From: Phycisphaerales bacterium
Lineage (GTDB): Bacteria; Planctomycetota; Phycisphaerae; Phycisphaerales; UBA1924
Reading direction: 5' to 3'
Assembly: GCA_029260395.1 (NCBI GenBank)
Contig: JAJDDJ010000009.1
Span: 186,001-250,000, forward strand
DNA: 64,000 nucleotides
Part shown: piece after piece, positions 17,216-25,793 of the stretch
Position numbering within the stretch: the first letter of the stretch is position 1
How the letters are laid out: the number at the start of each line of letters is the position of its first letter
Notes under the pieces: model-generated
Told to the model about the DNA's origin: nothing
The model's input: only the letters and a program-made list of their open reading frames with translations
The model's database searches: none
Program-made: the position numbers and the translations under genes

Positions 17216-18406
17216 TCACACGCGCGACACGCCGCAAGCATCATCGACCCACGCGCGTGCTGCCGCGTCGGCGCTGGTCACATCGGCCAGTGTTGTGACG
17301 GGCGTAGGCGCCATCGCGTCGAGCGCCCCGGCGACCAGTTCGGTGATGCGGCCAAACGGGATGCGGCGTTCTAGGAACAACTCCACGGCCCTCTCGTTGG
17401 CGGCGTTCAGCACCGCGCCCGCGGTGCCGCCTGCGCGCATCACGACGTCCGCGAGCCGCAGCGCCGGGAACCGCTCGTGGTCGGGCGGCTCAAAGGTCAG
17501 GCTCATGGCCCGCTGCATATCGAGCCGCCGCGCCGGGCCATCGCACCGATGCGGGTGTGTCAGCGCGACCTGGATCGGCGTGCGCATATCAGGGTCGCCC
17601 ATCTGCGCCATGACCGAGCCGTCGGCCATCTCGATCATCGCGTGCACCACCGACTGCGGATGGATCACCGCGCTGAGCTTGTCCGGCTCGATCCCGAACA
17701 GCCAGTGCGCCTCGACCAGTTCGAGCGCCTTGTTCATGAGCGAGGCCGAATCGATGGTCACCTTCGCGCCCATGTCCCAATTCGGGTGAGCGAGAGCCTG
17801 CTCGGGTGTGGCTCGTGCGATCTGCTCAGCAGTCGCACTCCGCAGCGCGCCGCCAGAGGCGGTAAGCACCACCCGTTGAACACTTGAGGGCAGTCGCATC
17901 GGCGGGACATCGTCTCCGCCTGCTCCTGTCGCGCCCATGAGGCACTGCCAGATGCCCGAGTGCTCGCTGTCCATCGGCAGGATGGCAACGCCGCGCCTTC
18001 GCGCCTCGGGGATGACCAGCGCGCCCGCAGCCACGAGCGATTCCTTGTTCGCCAGCGCCACGTTAGTACCGCGCTCGATCGCTGCCAGCGTCGCGCCGAT
18101 GCCCGCAGCGCCGACGATCGCAGCCACCACCAGGTCCGCGTCAACCTCTCGTACCAATTGCTCAGCAGCCGAAGGCCCACGCCGAGCGGGTTTGGCGCAC
18201 GGCGCCGCCTCGTCCGCGATGGCCAACTGTCGCACGCCGAATCGCTCGGCCTGTGCGCACAATTCGTCACCCCGGCTGCCTGCTGCGAGGCCCACGATTT
18301 CGAAACGATGCTCGCCCCTGCGGTTGAGATCCTCGATCACTTCGAGCGTCTGCGTACCGATCGAGCCCGTCGAGCCCAGGATGATCAGCCGCTTGGCATC
18401 GCTCAC
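17216..18406 (-). CDS. dxr: 1-deoxy-D-xylulose 5-phosphate reductoisomerase
   Basis: 396 residues. Second enzyme of the MEP isoprenoid pathway, making MEP with NADPH. The NADPH loop is ILGSTGSIGTQTLEVI; NVALANKESLVAAGALV, ILPMDSEHSGIWQCL (metal/substrate) and HPNWDMGAKVTIDSASLMNK follow, then EAHWLFGI and IHPQSVVHAMIEMADGS. It starts with GTG, only 3 bp after the RNase E/G stop, with AAGGA inside the upstream gene, so translation is probably coupled. Soluble. Confidence 0.97.
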   Translation of the reverse strand: MSDAKRLIILGSTGSIGTQTLEVIEDLNRRGEHRFEIVGLAAGSRGDELCAQAERFGVRQLAIADEAAPCAKPARRGPSAAEQLVREVDADLVVAAIVGAAGIGATLAAIERGTNVALANKESLVAAGALVIPEARRRGVAILPMDSEHSGIWQCLMGATGAGGDDVPPMRLPSSVQRVVLTASGGALRSATAEQIARATPEQALAHPNWDMGAKVTIDSASLMNKALELVEAHWLFGIEPDKLSAVIHPQSVVHAMIEMADGSVMAQMGDPDMRTPIQVALTHPHRCDGPARRLDMQRAMSLTFEPPDHERFPALRLADVVMRAGGTAGAVLNAANERAVELFLERRIPFGRITELVAGALDAMAPTPVTTLADVTSADAAARAWVDDACGVSRV

Positions 18407-18409
18407 GGG

Positions 18410-21217
18410 CTAGTCCTTGCGTTTGGCGGCGCTGGCGACCTCGGCGGAGCTGAGCTTGCGGCGAGACGTGCCGTACAGCGAGCGACGCTTGGGCTTGACC
18501 TCGGCCTGCGGCTCACTGGTCGCGGGCTTCGCCGGTCCTGAACCGCCCGATGCCGAACCACCTGACGCCGAAGCGTTGGTGCCATCTCCGCTGGCTTCGC
18601 CTCCGCCGCCGCCCTTGCCGCGCCTGCGCCTGCGGCGCTTCTTCTTGGGGGCACCATCTTCAGCATCTTCGTGCTGACCATCTTGGGAACTCGCTTGGGA
18701 ACCCGCTTCAGGGTTGGCTCCGCTCTCGGCGGGTTGCTCGCCGGACGATTCGCCCATCTCGGACGGCACGCCATCGGTACCCGCTTCTTGTGACGCGCCG
18801 CCGCCCTTGCCACGCCGGCGACGACGACGCTTCTTCTTTGGACGCTCGCCGTCCTCGGCGTGTTCGTCATCGCTCTCGTGGTCGCCGTCCTGAGTGGTTG
18901 CGGGCTGCGTTTGCGGCGTGGTGTCCTCAGCGTTCGCTTCTTGTGATGCGCCGCCGCCCTTGCCGCGCCGGCGGCGCCGACGCTTCTTCTTGCCGGTGCC
19001 GGGCTGCTCATCGTCGTCGTCCTCGACGGCCATCGCCTGCTCCTGCTCGGCGAGCGGATCGGACGCCTCCTCGATGATCTCGTCCTCCTCCACCGGCTCG
19101 GACCAGTCGGCATCGGGCGAGGGATCGTTCCACACCTGGAGCCATTGATCGGGCCACTGTTCAGGCTTGGATACGCTGGGCAGGCGGGTGATGTCCACGT
19201 CCACGCCGCCTGCGCCGTAGGCGTAGTACACGGTGCGGTCGGGCTCGGTCATGTCCATCACGCGGACGAGCACCTGCTTGCCCGTGGTTTGTTCGAGCCG
19301 TGCGAGCGCTTTGCGCTTCTTGCTGAGCATCTCACCCGCGACCCGGCCTCCGACCACAAGCTCGATGCGCTGCACCTTTTCGTGGCTAAGGATCGCTGCG
19401 AGTTTGCGGATGCATTCCGATGCAACAACCGATGGCCGCTTGACGCCGCCCCGGCCGTGGCAGGTTGGGCAATCGGTGAAGACCTGGCTGTGCAGGCTGC
19501 CTCGCATGCGCTGGCGGGTCATTTCGAGAATGCCGAACGGGCTGATGCTCGCGACGCTGGAACGCGCGCGGTCACGCTTGAGCCTGTCCTTGAACCGGTT
19601 CTCGACGATCTTGCGGTTCTTGGCGGGTCGCATGTCGATCAGGTCGTTGATGACGATCCCGCCCATGTCGCGAAGCCTGAGCTGGCGGCAGATCTCGTCG
19701 ACCGCTTCCATATTGGTTCGTAGCGCGTTGGTCTCGCTGTCGCGGGCGCTGCGGCTCTTGCCGCTGTTGACGTCGATCGCGACGACCGCCTCGGTCTGGT
19801 CGATGACCAGCCGCCCGCCGCTGGGCAGGGGCACTTCGCGCGCTTGCATCAGTTCGAGCTGTTCCTCGATCCTGAACGCTTCGAACACCGGTGCCGGGCC
19901 GTTGTAGCTTCGCAGCCGAACGGATGAACGCGGCGCGGCGATCTTGAGGAATTGGCTGGCGCGGCGGAGCGCATGCTCGTTATCCAGCACGATCTCATCG
20001 ATGTCCGGCGTCAAGAAGTCTCGCAGCGCGCGGAGCAACAGGTCGGACTCCGAATACAGCAGCCTTGGCGCACGGCCCGTGCGGTGCCGCTTGTCGAGGT
20101 CTTTCCACAGCCGCTGGAGGTAAGCAAGATCGCGCTTGAGCTCGGTCTTGGTCTTGCCGATGCCAGCGGTCCGCAAGATGAACCCGAATTCGCGCGGGAG
20201 GTCGAGCCCGTCGAGAATCTTTCGCATGTCCTTGCGTGTCTGCTCGTCCTCGACCTTGCGGCTGACGCCGACCTGGTCCATCTGCGGCATCATCACGAGG
20301 TACCGGCCCGGGATCGAGAGGTAGCTCGTCAGCGTCGGGCCCTTGGTGCCCACGCCCTCCTTGAGCACCTGCACGATGATCTCCTGGCCGCGCTTGAGCG
20401 CCTGCTGAATCGGCGGCCGCTCTCGGCGAGGAGTCTTGCGGCCTACACGCTCGGAGTCGTCCTCGTCAGCGCCCGGAAAGTAGCGGGGGTGCAGGTCGGT
20501 GACGTGCAGGAAGCCGGACTCGCCGATGCCGAAGTCCACGAACGCCGCCTGGATGCCGCTCTCGACGTTGGCCACCCGGCCCACATAGATGTTGTTCACC
20601 CGGCTGATCGCGTCCATCCGCTCGGCGTGGAACTCTTCGAGCTGGCCGTCTTCGACCTGCGCGATTCGGCACTCCTCGCCCGGCGCGTAGTTGACAATCA
20701 TCCGCGTGATGCCCTTCTTCTGGGCAGGCACCACCGGCTCATCGTCTTCTTCGTCCTCGCTCTCGGATGTCTCCTGCTTCGAGCCAGCTTTCTTAGAACT
20801 GGCCTTCTTGCTGGCCGCTTTCTTGGTTGTCTTCTTGGCGGCGGCCTTCTTTCGGCTGCGCTTCGCCTTGGGCGCATCCTCTACGGCTTCGCCTGCGTCG
20901 TGTTGCTGGTCTCCGCCAGCAGCCTCGTCCTCAGCACCATCGTCAGCATCGTCCCCGCTCAACTCGTCGAGCAGCGGCTCGGGGCCGTCGTCTTCGTCGG
21001 AATCGCTTGGCCGCTCGTCTTGCTGTGGCGCACGGTACACGTCGTCGTCATCGGGCTCGAGGTCGTGCGCCTCTTCAACAACCTGCGCTTGCTCAAGAAC
21101 GCCGGGGTCGGGGCGCTCGGTGCTCTCGGGTTGGTCGTTGGGTTCGCCTAGGTGGTCAGTGGTCTGGCTGTCGTACTGGTCGCCGGTACTGCTGTTGGTT
21201 TGGTCGTCTGGGGTCAT
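18410..21217 (-). CDS. Ribonuclease E/G family endoribonuclease with basic tails
   Basis: 935 residues. Order: an acidic N-terminal stretch, a Lys/Ala-rich segment (about residues 118-150), the S1 domain (NIYVGRVANVESGIQAAFVD), the RNase H-like and DNase I-like core (VAIDVNSGKS; INDLIDMRPAKNRKIVENRF), the Zn-link CPTCHGRG, then a disordered C-terminus with three near-identical KKKRRRRRRGKGGG blocks. The core cuts RNA and matures rRNA; the Arg blocks could bind RNA or partners, replacing the degradosome scaffold of E. coli RNase E. AGGGAAG precedes the ATG. Cotranscribed with dxr. Whether rne or rng is the better name is unclear, so no symbol is given. Confidence 0.93.
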   Translation of the reverse strand: MTPDDQTNSSTGDQYDSQTTDHLGEPNDQPESTERPDPGVLEQAQVVEEAHDLEPDDDDVYRAPQQDERPSDSDEDDGPEPLLDELSGDDADDGAEDEAAGGDQQHDAGEAVEDAPKAKRSRKKAAAKKTTKKAASKKASSKKAGSKQETSESEDEEDDEPVVPAQKKGITRMIVNYAPGEECRIAQVEDGQLEEFHAERMDAISRVNNIYVGRVANVESGIQAAFVDFGIGESGFLHVTDLHPRYFPGADEDDSERVGRKTPRRERPPIQQALKRGQEIIVQVLKEGVGTKGPTLTSYLSIPGRYLVMMPQMDQVGVSRKVEDEQTRKDMRKILDGLDLPREFGFILRTAGIGKTKTELKRDLAYLQRLWKDLDKRHRTGRAPRLLYSESDLLLRALRDFLTPDIDEIVLDNEHALRRASQFLKIAAPRSSVRLRSYNGPAPVFEAFRIEEQLELMQAREVPLPSGGRLVIDQTEAVVAIDVNSGKSRSARDSETNALRTNMEAVDEICRQLRLRDMGGIVINDLIDMRPAKNRKIVENRFKDRLKRDRARSSVASISPFGILEMTRQRMRGSLHSQVFTDCPTCHGRGGVKRPSVVASECIRKLAAILSHEKVQRIELVVGGRVAGEMLSKKRKALARLEQTTGKQVLVRVMDMTEPDRTVYYAYGAGGVDVDITRLPSVSKPEQWPDQWLQVWNDPSPDADWSEPVEEDEIIEEASDPLAEQEQAMAVEDDDDEQPGTGKKKRRRRRRGKGGGASQEANAEDTTPQTQPATTQDGDHESDDEHAEDGERPKKKRRRRRRGKGGGASQEAGTDGVPSEMGESSGEQPAESGANPEAGSQASSQDGQHEDAEDGAPKKKRRRRRRGKGGGGGEASGDGTNASASGGSASGGSGPAKPATSEPQAEVKPKRRSLYGTSRRKLSSAEVASAAKRKD
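18598..18995 (-). repeat. Three in-frame copies of an Arg-rich block in the RNase E/G tail
   Basis: Copies at about 18600-18652, 18790-18842 and 18944-18996 encode KKKRRRRRRGKGGG; two of the three continue ASQEA. Synonymous differences between copies (for example CGC/CGA/CGG use) suggest they are old and kept by selection on the protein. Confidence 0.85.
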
Positions 21218-21597
21218 GGCCCGCTTCCCTAAAAGAGGGGCGTGGCGCTCGCGTTGGCGTTCGACGTTCCTCTTGCACCAACGGGGCGGCCGACGCGGGC
21301 GCTTGGCCTCGCACCGCCGAACTTCTTCGCTGGCTCCAGGCCCTGCGCCCGCGATCGTTCAAGATCGCCATCGCTCGTGGGTCTGGTCGCAGCCGGACTC
21401 GGGTCGAGCGCCGGTGCGGCATTGGCAGAACCTGTTCGCGCTGCACACTCGTCTGTTCACTCGCCAGTCGCGTGGTTCGTGTTCGGCCCATGGGGCCGAG
21501 CGTCGCAAGCGCGGGCGGGGAACCCCGGTGGGGTCGGCGCGGAAGGTCCTCGGGATCTCGTCGTCAACGGAAGCGCGAGCGTCCGCCGAGTGGCTTC
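21218..21597. other. 380-bp spacer between ptsI stop and the RNase E/G start
   Basis: No supported gene. It is the upstream region and probable long leader of the RNase E/G gene on the minus strand. I saw no tRNA, RNase P, tmRNA or SRP RNA signature and no clear terminator for ptsI. Confidence 0.45.
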
Positions 21598-23364
21598 TTA
21601 GCCTCCGGCTCCAAGGGCACGTCCCTCAAAGGCCTCGGGCACAATCTTTCGAGCCCGGTCGCGGAGATACGCCGCGACCTCGGCATCGGAATCGAACGTG
21701 AGCACCTTCCGGGCCACTCGTTCGCACTGCTCGATACTCACCGAGCGTACCAGCCGCTTGATCCTTGGGATCGAGCCGCTCGTCACAGACAGGGTACGCA
21801 CCCCCATCCCGATCAACAACAGAGCATACTCGACCTCGCCCGCGGACTCGCCGCAGCAGGAAACCCCGATCTTGGCGTTTCTGGCTGCACGGACGACCTG
21901 GCGGATCAGTTTGAGCACCGCGGGGTGGCAGGGCTGGTAGAGCGAGGCCACCCGCTCATTGGTCCTATCGACCGCGAGCGTGTACTGCACGAGGTCGTTG
22001 GTGCCGATCGAGAAAAAATCGACCTCCCGGGCGAAGGATTCGGCCATCAGTGCCGCTGAGGGCACCTCGACCATCATCCCGACCTGGATCGAACGGTCGT
22101 ACGCCACGCCCTCTTCGTCCAGATCCTCCATCACGTCCCGCAGCAGCATTTTGGCGTGCTTGAGCTCGGCAAGCGTCGTGACCAGCGGGAACATGAGCCT
22201 CATCGGCCCGAGCACACTGGCCCTCAAAACCGCCCGCAACTGCCGCTTGAACATGGCGGGGTTGGCCAGGCAGTACCGGATCGAACGCTGGCCCAAGAAC
22301 GGATTTCGTTCGGGTATCATCGTCCGGGCCTGCGTGTACTTGTCCGCCCCCAGATCGACCGTGCGCAGGGTCAACGGCTGGCCTTTAAGCCTCTGCACGC
22401 ACTCGGAATACGCCGCGAAGTGGTCCCCCTCGGTGGGCTCGGTATCGGAAGCGAGGAACAGGAACTCGGTTCGGTACAAACCAACTCCCTCGCCACCGAG
22501 CCGCTGCATTCGCTCGATCTCGCTTGGGAACTCGATGTTGCCCACGAGGCTGATCGCCACGCCGTCGCGGGTGACCGAGGGTTCTTTGTTGAGGTCTTCA
22601 TTGGAGAGCGCGTGGACCCGGCGCTGCTCGACGAGGCCGTGGTAGTGTTCGAGCGTCTCCTGATCGGGATCGAGGATCAGCCATCCGCGGTCGCCATCGA
22701 GTACGACGAGTTGGTCGTGCTGCACCGTGTCGGTCGCGTTACCCGCTCCGACGATCGCGGGAAGGCTCAGGGCGTTGGCCACGATGGCGGTGTGGCTGGT
22801 CCGCCCACCGAGTTCGGTGACGAACCCGATGACGTGCTCCCGATCGAAGCCCGCTGTCTGGCTGGGCGTAAGGTCCTGCGCCACCACGATGGTCGGGCTG
22901 GTCAGGTGGTCCAGCGGCGAGCCCTGTTCGCCCCGAAGTTCCGCCAGCAGCCGATCGGCCAAGTCGTTGATGTCGTCGGTCTTAGTCGAAAACGCGGTAT
23001 CCGTTTTGGCCCCGAAAACCGCTGCCAGATCGCTGAGCACCTGCTGAACCGCGAACTCGACGTTGACCAACTGGTCACGGATCATCGATTCGATGGGGTC
23101 GATCAAGGAGCGGTCATTGAGCATGCCGATGTGGAACAGGAAGACCTTGGCGGTCTCGGGACCCATCTCCTTGGCGGCCTCGGAGTGAACCCTGTGCAGA
23201 TCGGCGAGCGAGGCCTGGCGGGCTTCTTCGAGCCGCTGAAGCTGGTCGTCAACCTCTTGAACGGTGATGGGTTGCAGCCGCGCCTTTCGGCGGTGGTCGT
23301 CCATAAGCACCACGCGTCCGACCGCGATGCCTGGCGAAACCGGGATGCCTTCGAGCGTCACCAT
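21598..23364 (-). CDS. ptsI: PEP-protein phosphotransferase, PTS enzyme I
   Basis: 588 residues. Transfers phosphate from PEP to HPr. The N-terminus LEGIPVSPGIAVGRVVLM is typical; the phosphohistidine loop is GGRTSHTAIVANALSLPAIVG (His near residue 190); the PEP-binding barrel has GGEGVGLYRTEFLFL and FFSIGTNDLVQYTLAVDR; the catalytic Cys is in GVSCCGESAGE near residue 500, where the common form is CGEMAGD. No HPr or EII gene is adjacent, so it may serve a regulatory PTS. It lies upstream of the RNase E/G gene on the same strand. Confidence 0.95.
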   Translation of the reverse strand: MVTLEGIPVSPGIAVGRVVLMDDHRRKARLQPITVQEVDDQLQRLEEARQASLADLHRVHSEAAKEMGPETAKVFLFHIGMLNDRSLIDPIESMIRDQLVNVEFAVQQVLSDLAAVFGAKTDTAFSTKTDDINDLADRLLAELRGEQGSPLDHLTSPTIVVAQDLTPSQTAGFDREHVIGFVTELGGRTSHTAIVANALSLPAIVGAGNATDTVQHDQLVVLDGDRGWLILDPDQETLEHYHGLVEQRRVHALSNEDLNKEPSVTRDGVAISLVGNIEFPSEIERMQRLGGEGVGLYRTEFLFLASDTEPTEGDHFAAYSECVQRLKGQPLTLRTVDLGADKYTQARTMIPERNPFLGQRSIRYCLANPAMFKRQLRAVLRASVLGPMRLMFPLVTTLAELKHAKMLLRDVMEDLDEEGVAYDRSIQVGMMVEVPSAALMAESFAREVDFFSIGTNDLVQYTLAVDRTNERVASLYQPCHPAVLKLIRQVVRAARNAKIGVSCCGESAGEVEYALLLIGMGVRTLSVTSGSIPRIKRLVRSVSIEQCERVARKVLTFDSDAEVAAYLRDRARKIVPEAFEGRALGAGG

Positions 23365-23703
23365 CGAGCGATTGGTCCATCGTTACCCAGGCCATGTCGG
23401 CGCGGGCGCAGCGTGCGGGAATGAAATCGGCCGGTCGGTTCAGCCGCGCGGTCCACGAGTCGAAGACCTTGGCAGGAGCCCTCGAATAGGGCCGAGCCAT
23501 CGTAGCGTTCGGCCTGGCAGGGGCGCTTGGCAACGCCCAGCCTCCCAGAAAGCACCGAAGGCCAGATTTGACTCCAGAGCCTTGAGAGGCTCTGATGGGG
23601 CTATCTTTGACGAGTGGGCGACCCGCCATACCCGCGCGAGTGCTTCGGAGCACGCCGCCGGGCTCGGGCCTCTCCAGCCTCCAGCAGATGGGAACCGCGC
23701 CGC
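23365..23703. other. 339-bp divergent spacer between ptsI and rho
   Basis: No supported gene; it must carry promoters for both flanking genes. See the candidate rho promoter below. The in-frame codons upstream of rho back to 23614 look non-coding (Arg/Pro/Ala-rich, no family match). Confidence 0.5.
23568..23596 (+). promoter_or_regulatory. Candidate sigma-70 promoter with an overlapping inverted repeat upstream of rho
   Basis: TTGACT (23568-23573), a 17-nt spacer and TCTGAT (23591-23596). The spacer and -10 are largely a perfect inverted repeat, CAGAGCC-TTGAGA-GGCTCTG (23575-23594), which could be an operator. Prediction only. Confidence 0.35.
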
Positions 23704-24936
23704 ATGGCGACGCTGACGGGCATCCTTGAGTGGCCCCAGCGCTCCGACGGGCGTGTCCGCCGATTCGGCGGCATGTCGCTCGTGGAGCACGAGGGCGATC
23801 CGTTTGTACCCGCCCATTGGGGCGAGGAGCTGCCGCTCCGCAGCAACCTCGAGGTCACCGTCGAGGTCGAGATGCGCAAGCCCCGTCGGCGCCGGCGCTC
23901 TGGTAACCGCGAGGCAAGGCTCACCGTCGAGTCGTTCGTCAGCATCGAGGGCTTGTCGCCAGACAAGTTCCGTACGCTGCCCAAGTTCGAGGACTTGGTC
24001 AGCATCGACCCAGAGCCAAGGCTCACGCTCGAATACCCCGGCTGCCCTCCCGCGTGCAGGCTGATCGACCTGTTCTGCCCGATCGGTCGCGGCCAGCGCG
24101 GGCTCATCGTCAGCCCGCCCAAAGCCGGCAAGACCACGCTGCTGAAGGACATCGCGACTTCCATCCTCACGAACTACGAGGACATCTTTGTCGTCATGCT
24201 GCTGGTCGATGAACGACCCGAAGAAGTCACCGACTTCAAGCGCACGTTCTACGGCAAGGCCCTGCCACGCGGCGAGACCTCGGACGGCCCCGAGCCCATG
24301 AACGTCGACCTCAAGGACCGCGAGCTGACGCCCTGGGCCGAGCGCGTGTGGATCATCGCATCGAGCAACGACCACGACACCGCCAAGCACGTCGCGGTCA
24401 GCGAGATGGCCATCGACCGGTGCAAGCGCATGGTCGAGGCAGGCAAGCACGTGGTCGTCGTGCTTGATTCACTCACCAGGCTGGGCCGGGCGTTCAACCG
24501 CTCGAACAGGCACTCAAACAGCGGCCGCACGCTCTCGGGCGGAATCGATTCCAAGGCCCTCGAGATCCCCAAGCAGCTGTTCGGCGCCGCCCGTAACGCC
24601 GAACACGGCGGCAGCCTCACCACCCTCGCCACCTGCCTCGTTGATACCGGAAGCCAGGGCGATCAGGTCATCTTCGAGGAGTTCAAGGGCACCGGCAACA
24701 TGGAACTCGTGCTCGACCGCAAGGTCGCTGAGCGCCGGCTGTTCCCCGCGATCCATCTCGCGGCCAGCGGCACACGCAAGGAGCACCTGCTGATGGGCGA
24801 GCAAGAACTCGCGACCATCACCGCGCTGCGGCGCAGGCTGCTCAGCATGCCCCCGCATGTGCAGATCGAACAGCTGCTGGCGGCGCTCCAGCGCTTCCCC
24901 ACCAACGCCCAGCTTGTCGGCTCAGCCAGCGGCTGA
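23704..24936 (+). CDS. rho: Transcription termination factor Rho, short N-terminus, with insertion
   Basis: 410 residues. The protein begins directly at the cold-shock-like RNA-binding domain (LTGILEWPQRSDGRVRRFGG) and lacks the N-terminal helical Rho_N domain. The ATPase core is complete: CPIGRGQRGLIVSPPKAGKT (P-loop), LLVDERPEEVTDF, LDSLTRLGRAFNRSN (Q-loop side), FGAARNAEHGGSLT and FEEFKGTGNMEL, DRKVAERRLFPAI. Between DERPEEVTDF and DTAKHVAVSEM there are about 31 residues more than in E. coli Rho. The start ATG follows a Pro/Arg-rich non-coding stretch. Forms a hexamer that ends transcription. Confidence 0.95.
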   Translation: MATLTGILEWPQRSDGRVRRFGGMSLVEHEGDPFVPAHWGEELPLRSNLEVTVEVEMRKPRRRRRSGNREARLTVESFVSIEGLSPDKFRTLPKFEDLVSIDPEPRLTLEYPGCPPACRLIDLFCPIGRGQRGLIVSPPKAGKTTLLKDIATSILTNYEDIFVVMLLVDERPEEVTDFKRTFYGKALPRGETSDGPEPMNVDLKDRELTPWAERVWIIASSNDHDTAKHVAVSEMAIDRCKRMVEAGKHVVVVLDSLTRLGRAFNRSNRHSNSGRTLSGGIDSKALEIPKQLFGAARNAEHGGSLTTLATCLVDTGSQGDQVIFEEFKGTGNMELVLDRKVAERRLFPAIHLAASGTRKEHLLMGEQELATITALRRRLLSMPPHVQIEQLLAALQRFPTNAQLVGSASG

Positions 24937-24953
24937 ACGCTTAGACCGCTTAC

Positions 24954-24987
24954 CAAAAGAGAACTCCCCCGCGCAAACGCAGGGGAG
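24954..24987 (-). terminator. Rho-independent terminator of the STAS gene
   Basis: Read on the minus strand: CTCCCC-U-GCG/CGC-G-GGGGAG stem with a G-U pair and a 4-nt loop, followed by TTCTCTTTT. On the plus strand the same position is a C-A mismatch and no U-tract follows, so it serves the minus-strand gene rather than rho. Confidence 0.75.
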
Positions 24988-25043
24988 CGAGAGTGGGAGT
25001 GGGCGGGTTGAATGCGGCTTAGCGCAGAACGCTCGTTGGCCTG

Positions 25044-25493
25044 CTAAGCAGCCCGGCCAAAGAGCTTGCGAAAGCCCTGCTTGGGCGAGCCGCTGGCCGC
25101 TGAGAGCAGCCTGGCAACTCCCTCGTCGGGCTCCTCGACGACCATGAACCGCCGAAGGATGCCCGCCTGCGTCGCTGCTTGGAGCGTGGCATCACCCAGG
25201 CCGCTCACGCACAGCGTGCCCTTGGCCTTGCTGCATCGATCGGCCAGGTTCGACAGCGCCCAAAGCGATGTGCAGCACAGCTCCGTGCCAGGAGAGAACG
25301 CGACCAGCACATGGCGGGTGCTTTCATCGGGCAGCGTCTCAAGCACTTCGATCAGCAGCGAGGCGCGGCGCTCGGCGGGCATACCCGCCTGCACGTGCAG
25401 CACGACGATGCCGCCGTGGCGGTCCTCGCGCTGAATCAGGGGCGAAAGCATGGGCAGCGCCTTCGTGCCCGCTAGGTCCATAGTGGTTGGCAT
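25044..25493 (-). CDS. STAS-domain protein (anti-anti-sigma factor-like)
   Basis: 149 residues. The order strand-helix-strand-helix with GIVVLHVQAGMPAERRASLL, HVLVAFSPGTELCCTSLWAL and GTLCVSGLGDATLQAATQAG fits a SpoIIAA/STAS fold. In active SpoIIAA proteins a Ser sits in a D-S-S/T-G motif at the helix start; here the equivalent is TELCCTSLWALSNL, so Thr or Ser near it may be the phospho-site. AAGGAG is 8 nt ahead of the ATG. It ends a same-strand run that includes HDOD and flotillin genes; partner switching with the HATPase protein upstream is conjecture. Confidence 0.7.
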   Translation of the reverse strand: MPTTMDLAGTKALPMLSPLIQREDRHGGIVVLHVQAGMPAERRASLLIEVLETLPDESTRHVLVAFSPGTELCCTSLWALSNLADRCSKAKGTLCVSGLGDATLQAATQAGILRRFMVVEEPDEGVARLLSAASGSPKQGFRKLFGRAA

Positions 25494-25793
25494 GTGGATC
25501 GGCTCCTTGTTCGGTCGGCACCGGCGCGTTCACACGAACGAGCGCAAGCCGCACACGAGATGTGCAAACCGCGCGATCTGTTCGCCAGCGTGAACCTTCG
25601 ACTGGGGGTTTGAGGGGGGCGGTCTGTGCGCTCTGCGACCGAGTGGCCGGGTCCGCGCCGCGTTCTAGAGGGGTTCTCAGTGTGGGGCCGCACCCAACAA
25701 AACGACGGCCGCGTGTTTCCACGCAGCCGCCCGGAGGGAGAAAGAGAGAGACTGTGAGCGCCCGATATCGGACGCGGGGAATCAGTGGTTCAC
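25494..25793. other. 300-bp spacer between the STAS and HDOD genes
   Basis: No gene supported. It holds the HDOD terminator and the upstream region of the STAS gene (minus strand), which therefore probably has its own promoter. Confidence 0.5.
25694..25730 (-). terminator. Rho-independent terminator of the HDOD gene
   Basis: On the minus strand CGGC-U-GCGTG/CACGC-G-GCCG forms a 10-pair stem with one G-U and loop GAAA, followed by GTTTTGTT. The mismatch becomes a wobble only on this strand. Confidence 0.75.

Noticed and set aside
18950..21150. Long plus-strand frames inside the RNase E/G region
   Set aside because: Shadow frames of repetitive Arg/Lys/Glu coding sequence.
21218..21597. Structural RNA (RNase P, SRP, tmRNA) in the RNase E/G leader
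   Set aside because: None of the universal core motifs of these RNAs was found on either strand.
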